A DNA stretch of 9,263 bases from Pseudomonadota bacterium (GTDB taxonomy: Bacteria > Myxococcota > Myxococcia > Myxococcales > Anaeromyxobacteraceae). The first letter of the stretch is position 1. Each line of letters opens with the position of its first letter. The stretch lies in assembly GCA_023419875.1 (NCBI GenBank), contig JAEZXM010000290.1, positions 1-9,263 of the forward strand, in the 5' to 3' direction. The notes beneath the pieces are model-generated. The model saw only the letters and a list, made by a program, of their open reading frames with translations, did no database searches and was not told the origin of the DNA. Made by a program: the position numbers and the translations under genes. Positions 5,916 to 9,263 of the stretch are shown in pieces.

Positions 5916-7664
5916 TCATTGCCCGCACACACATGTGCCCCGATCCTGCCCGGCCGGCGTGTGGCAGGCCCACTCCGTCCCGTCGCCGAGCGCGCGGAAA
6001 CAGTCCTCCGCTGTCGCGCAGCCGTCCGCCGGGAGCATCCCGATGTACTCGGCCGAATAGGTCTCGGCGGGATTGGCGCGGCAGCTCCCGCGGGAAGCTA
6101 AAGCGATACACTTCGAGGTGGCGCCGGGCGAGAGGCAGGCGGGGGTCACCGACGGATCCTCGCAGGAGACGAAGCACCAATCCGCGCCCGGCTCGCAGAC
6201 GCGCCGGGTCGAGCCGTCCGGGCGGCTGATCCGCACGCTCGTCACCTCGATCGCCGCGGGTCGCGTGTCGAGGTGGAGGACGGAAGGAGGCCGGGCGAGG
6301 TCGGCGATCGCGGCCAGCACCGGGCCGAAGGTCCGGGGCGGGTAGGCATCGCACACACTCCCCTCGACCACCTGCACGCCCGCGGCGCGGAACCTGTCGG
6401 CGAGCTCATGGAACCGCTCGCCCGCCGCGAGGGCGCCCGCGCAGACCGCCGCGGCGGGGGTGCAGATCGGGGCGACCGGACAGAGCGCCGTGCCGCTGCA
6501 CGAGTCGGCGGGGGAGAACCCGCCGCCTGCGCAGGCGACGCCCGAGACGATGAAGGCCGCGGCGAGGTCCGCAGGGCCGTCCGACCGGACGAGCCCGGTG
6601 AAGTACGACGCGTAGTCACTCACCGGGACGTGCTGGCTGCCCTCGGTCCGCCGCTTGTCGAAGACGCAGCTGTCCGCACCCGGGGCGCTCGCCGCGTACA
6701 CGAGAGGGCGCTCGGGCCTCGTCGAGCAGTCGTCCTCGTCGCCCACCCAGACGACGACCAGCTTCACGCCGGGGCGCGGCCAGCTCCCCGCCGGCACGCC
6801 GGGCTGCCGCCCGGACCGGGCCAGCTCCATGGCGAGCCGGCTCGCCTCGAGGTGCTGCTCCGCGCCGGGACCGCAGCTCCCCACCCGGACGTTCTCGCGG
6901 AAGTCCTGGACGAGCGCGGTGAGACGCGGATCGGGGCTCGGGCCTCCCCACGAGGACCAGTCGAGCGTCTTCTCGAAGTCGAGCACCGTCGCGTTCCCCG
7001 GCGCGGCGACGAAGGCGCCCCTGCCGTACGGCGCGCCCGCGACGGCCAGGCCTGGGGTGCAGTTTCCGGGGAAGTTGGTCGGGTAGCTCGTCTGGAGGTT
7101 CGCGCAGGCTCGCCCAGGGAAGCAGCCCGGGTTGGGCGCCGCGCACGCCGAGGCCGTGCAGCACCGGGTCTGCTCGCCGATCTTGATCGAGCCGCCCGTG
7201 CCGAAGACGTCGGCGGAGATGCAGAGCTGGCCCGCGGAGCACCCGGTCGAGGTGCCGGGCGTGCAGGCGGCGTCGGCGCAGGCGGACACCGCACAGCATC
7301 GCTCTCCGCCCCCGCTCGCCTGGCAATAGCTGCTGCTCGGGGGGGCGCTGAAGACGGCCGAGGTGGTGACCGCGATGCGGAAATCGATCGGGTCGAGCCC
7401 GCTCGCGACCCGGTCGGTGTTGGTCTGAACCATCCGCGTGATGAAGTCGCCGAAGCTCGCGGCGAGCCCGGCCTGCTTCGGCTCCATCGAGGTCGAGTCG
7501 TCCACCACGAAGAGGATGTCGGCGGCCGATGTCGCGGGGAGCTGCACCCGGGTCGCGCCGGGCTGGACCAGGCACTGCTGCATCGGGTCGAAGGTGTACT
7601 CCTGGCAGGCGGCGAGGAGCGCGACGACCAGGAGGGACGGCGTGCGGACGAGGTGGGGGCCCAC
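5916..7664 (-). CDS. Cys-rich VWA-domain lipoprotein
   Basis: Predicted 582 residues from a GTG start at 7664. The N terminus (TPSLLVVALLAAC) ends in a clean lipobox, with Cys20 lipidated. A VWA-type fold follows: ADILFVVDDSTSM at 48-60 gives a complete DxSxS metal site (Asp55, Ser57, Ser59), FRIAVTT at 95-101 is the next strand, and KLVVVWVGDEDDC at 301-313 supplies a later core strand and acidic loop. The domain is split by an insert (about 110-205) rich in paired cysteines. I count 35 cysteines in all; apart from the lipidated one that leaves 34, an even number, consistent with a disulfide-stabilised protein outside the cytoplasm. The C-terminal 100 residues form another Cys-rich module ending CVCGQ. 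The ribosome site AGGGGGAAA is somewhat far from the start (about 11 bases). The role, perhaps adhesion or surface assembly, is inference. Confidence 0.9.
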   Translation of the reverse strand: MGPHLVRTPSLLVVALLAACQEYTFDPMQQCLVQPGATRVQLPATSAADILFVVDDSTSMEPKQAGLAASFGDFITRMVQTNTDRVASGLDPIDFRIAVTTSAVFSAPPSSSYCQASGGGERCCAVSACADAACTPGTSTGCSAGQLCISADVFGTGGSIKIGEQTRCCTASACAAPNPGCFPGRACANLQTSYPTNFPGNCTPGLAVAGAPYGRGAFVAAPGNATVLDFEKTLDWSSWGGPSPDPRLTALVQDFRENVRVGSCGPGAEQHLEASRLAMELARSGRQPGVPAGSWPRPGVKLVVVWVGDEDDCSTRPERPLVYAASAPGADSCVFDKRRTEGSQHVPVSDYASYFTGLVRSDGPADLAAAFIVSGVACAGGGFSPADSCSGTALCPVAPICTPAAAVCAGALAAGERFHELADRFRAAGVQVVEGSVCDAYPPRTFGPVLAAIADLARPPSVLHLDTRPAAIEVTSVRISRPDGSTRRVCEPGADWCFVSCEDPSVTPACLSPGATSKCIALASRGSCRANPAETYSAEYIGMLPADGCATAEDCFRALGDGTEWACHTPAGQDRGTCVCGQ

Positions 7665-7731
7665 GCCCGAACGTTTCCCCCTGGGGCGGCGGACGGCCAG
7701 GGCCCGGGGAAGGCTCGGGCCTCAGGCCCCG

Positions 7732-7917
7732 TCACTTCTCACCCGGTTCCCGCTCGGGCTCGCGCTCCGGCTCCGGCCACACCGGATCCGGGATCACCCC
7801 GTCCTGGAACTTCACCTTCCCCACGAGGACGCAGCCCTTCATGCCGGGCCGGCAGGTTGCGCCCGCCACCTTGTTGCAGCGCCCTTCCTGCTCGTGCGGG
7901 CAATTCCAGGACGACAC
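7732..7917 (-). CDS. small four-Cys conserved-type protein
   Basis: Predicted 61 residues from a GTG at 7917, four bases after the stop of the C-S lyase gene. The first half has the pattern WNCPHEQEGRC then TCRPGMKGC: Cys6, His8, Cys14, Cys22 and Cys29, with a Pro-Gly-x-Lys-Gly-Cys ending. This spacing suggests a small metal site or two disulfides; with no signal peptide, a cytoplasmic zinc or iron site is more likely. The second half is an acidic Pro/Glu/Arg tail (VWPEPEREPEREPGEK). I recall similar short CPH...C...C..G.KGC proteins in deltaproteobacterial genomes, without a known function. The tight spacing implies co-transcription and probable translational coupling with the lyase, as no ribosome site is evident. 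Confidence 0.75.
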   Translation of the reverse strand: MSSWNCPHEQEGRCNKVAGATCRPGMKGCVLVGKVKFQDGVIPDPVWPEPEREPEREPGEK

Positions 7918-7921
7918 GAGG

Positions 7922-9052
7922 TCAGCGTACCAGCGCGCGCCGCATCCGCGCGAGCGCCTCCTCCAGGGTGGCGCGCGTGCACCCGAAGTTGAGGCGCAGG
8001 AAGCCCCGGTAGGTGTCGCCCGGTCCGAAGTCCGCGCCCTCCGAGAGGCCGACCCCTGCGAGCTCCAGGTGGTGCTGCACGTTCTTGAGACCGAGGTCGC
8101 GCGCGTCGAGCCAGGCGAGGTAGGTGGCCTCGACGGGCGTCGTGCGGAGCCCGGGGATCTCGCTCACGGCCGCCAGCACCCGGTCCCGGTTCCCGCGCAG
8201 GTAGTCGATGAGCGCCGCGTGCCACTCCCAGCCGTCGCGCAGCGCCGCCTCGCAGGCCACGAGGCCGAGGGCATTCACGTGCGGTACGATCCCCTCCATC
8301 GCCCGCCGGAAACGCCCGCGCAGCCCGGGGTCCGGGATGATCGCGTAGGCGCACCCCAGGCCCGGCATGTTGAAGGTCTTCGACGGGGCCATGAGGGTGA
8401 TCGAGCGCCGCGCGGCCTCGGGCGAGGTGGCCGCGAACGGCCGGTGCGGGACGTCGCGATCGAGCACGAGGCCGGCGTGGATCTCGTCCGAGCAGACGAC
8501 GAGGTCATGCTTCTCGGCGATCGCCGCGAGGGACCGGAGCTCGCCCTCGTCCCACGCGCGGCCCACCGGGTTGTGCGGATGGCACAGGAGGAAGAGCTTC
8601 ACCTCCCTGGTGAGCGCGGCCTCGACCGCGGCCAGGTCCCATTCCCAGCGCGTCGCGCCGCGGCGCAGGGGCGCGGTGACGAGCCGGGCGGGGGCGGAGA
8701 GGAACGGCGGGTAGATCGGCGTGGCGGTGAAGGCGACGCCCTCCACCGCGCGCGAGGCGACGTGCAGACCGCTGACGAGGCCGGGCAGCCAGATCAGCCA
8801 CGCCGGATCCACGGCCCAGCCGTGCGCGCGGACGAGGTACTCGACCACGGCCTCGACGTGCGCGTGCCGGGGGGAGGCGTAGCCGAAGACCCCGTGCTCC
8901 ACCCGGCGGCGCAGCGCCTCGACCACCGCGGGCGGCGCCGGGAAGTCCATGTCCGCGACCCAGAGCGGCAGCACGTCGCGGCCTGCGTAGCGGTTCCACT
9001 TGATGGAGTCGCCGCCGCGGCGGTCGGGCGACTGGTCGAAGTCGAAGGGCAT
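7922..9052 (-). CDS. MalY/PatB-family PLP-dependent C-S lyase (cystathionine beta-lyase-like)
   Basis: Predicted 376 residues, a full-length fold type I PLP enzyme. The opening MPFDFDQSPDRRGGDSIKWN is the MalY/PatB signature, and WVADMDF (31-37) follows as usual. Further motifs: HPHNPVG (158-164, with Asn161 contacting the PLP ring), SDEIH (188-192, Asp189 pairing with the pyridine nitrogen), APSKTFNMPG (222-231, Lys225 forming the Schiff base), and LRLNFG (352-357, Arg353 binding the substrate carboxylate). Family members split cystathionine or cysteine conjugates into a thiol, pyruvate and ammonia; some MalY proteins also have regulatory roles. The ATG at 9052 places the DFD motif at the N terminus as in relatives; a GTG at 9070 is possible, and neither has a strong ribosome site. 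No methionine-pathway gene is adjacent, so the exact substrate is open. Confidence 0.95.
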   Translation of the reverse strand: MPFDFDQSPDRRGGDSIKWNRYAGRDVLPLWVADMDFPAPPAVVEALRRRVEHGVFGYASPRHAHVEAVVEYLVRAHGWAVDPAWLIWLPGLVSGLHVASRAVEGVAFTATPIYPPFLSAPARLVTAPLRRGATRWEWDLAAVEAALTREVKLFLLCHPHNPVGRAWDEGELRSLAAIAEKHDLVVCSDEIHAGLVLDRDVPHRPFAATSPEAARRSITLMAPSKTFNMPGLGCAYAIIPDPGLRGRFRRAMEGIVPHVNALGLVACEAALRDGWEWHAALIDYLRGNRDRVLAAVSEIPGLRTTPVEATYLAWLDARDLGLKNVQHHLELAGVGLSEGADFGPGDTYRGFLRLNFGCTRATLEEALARMRRALVR

Positions 9053-9136
9053 GGGAAATGGGTAACACACGCGAGGCTCGATTTCTCACCGGGTCCGATC
9101 ATGATGGCGCGACGCCCGCTTGACCGGATCCCCTCA

Positions 9137-9169
9137 CCGCTCGTGGTTCGACAAGCTCACCACGAGCGG
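9137..9169 (+). repeat. REP-like palindrome, unit 1
   Basis: A perfect 11-bp stem CCGCTCGTGGT / ACCACGAGCGG encloses the 11-base loop TCGACAAGCTC. The unit and the next four bases (to 9173) are identical to unit 3. It lies 84 bases upstream of the C-S lyase start; the stretch 9053-9136 between them shows no promoter I can defend. Confidence 0.9.
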
Positions 9170-9185
9170 ATCTGCAGGCCCCCCG

Positions 9186-9212
9186 CTCGCCCTGAGCCTG
9201 TCGAAGGGCGAG
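9186..9212 (-). repeat. REP-like palindrome, unit 2, inverted
   Basis: An 8-bp perfect stem CTCGCCCT / AGGGCGAG encloses an 11-base loop. Read on the minus strand the loop is TCGACAGGCTC, one base different from units 1 and 3, so this unit is in opposite orientation. Its centre is about 45 bases from the centres of both neighbours. Confidence 0.9.
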
Positions 9213-9226
9213 GGCTCCGCGTTCTC

Positions 9227-9259
9227 CCGCTCGTGGTTCGACAAGCTCACCACGAGCGG
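9227..9259 (+). repeat. REP-like palindrome, unit 3
   Basis: Same 11-bp stem and loop as unit 1, exactly 90 bases further on, and identical through GGATCT to the last base of the window. The cluster probably continues to the right. Confidence 0.9.
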
Positions 9260-9263
9260 ATCT

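Noticed and set aside
7717..7729. Hairpin GGGCC/GGCCC after the small four-Cys gene as a terminator
   Set aside because: The stem is only five pairs and no T-rich tract follows, so a Rho-independent terminator is not supported.
6273..8012. A 579-codon open frame on the plus strand
   Set aside because: It is antisense to the VWA gene, the small four-Cys gene and the end of the lyase gene, with a low-complexity Arg/Ala/Gly composition and no domain.

Overview
The window is very GC-rich (about 70% by eye). All nine genes lie on the minus strand, so transcription runs from high to low coordinates. High GC, several lipoproteins, a Cys-rich von Willebrand A (VWA) lipoprotein and a small four-Cys protein of a type I associate with Deltaproteobacteria suggest a myxobacterium, perhaps an Anaeromyxobacter relative. 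This is inference; there is no rRNA or other taxonomic marker.

Layout in transcription order. (1) 9137-9263: three alternating REP-like palindromes with a conserved loop, running off the window edge. (2) 9052-7922: a MalY/PatB-type PLP C-S lyase, followed after 4 nt by a 61-residue four-Cys protein (7917-7732), then a Cys-rich VWA lipoprotein (7664-5916). (3) 5879-5758: a spacer with five short hairpins, leading into a REC-GGDEF response regulator/diguanylate cyclase (5755-4850). (4) 4666-3821: an exported protein with a small beta-rich domain and a tail of twelve tandem decapeptides, closed by a convincing intrinsic terminator (3757-3798). (5) 3705-2635: a protealysin-type M4 metalloprotease, overlapping by 4 nt an emfourin-type inhibitor gene (2638-2345). 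(6) 2189-300: an S41-like lipoprotein with a Ser in the catalytic context but no Lys at the usual position. (7) 189-1: the start of a Gly-rich probable lipoprotein, cut by the window edge.

The clearest functional unit is the protease-inhibitor pair, which reproduces the Serratia protealysin/emfourin operon in another lineage. At least four products carry export signals (VWA protein, repeat protein, S41 protein and Gly-rich protein), so the region is mainly an envelope set with one cytoplasmic c-di-GMP enzyme and one PLP enzyme. Nothing in the sequence ties these neighbours into one pathway. The observations most worth following are the palindromes with compensatory stem changes, the hairpin-rich leader of the cyclase, the Lys-less S41 protein, and the 35-Cys VWA protein with an internal Cys-module duplication. 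I do not see a clearly new multigene system.
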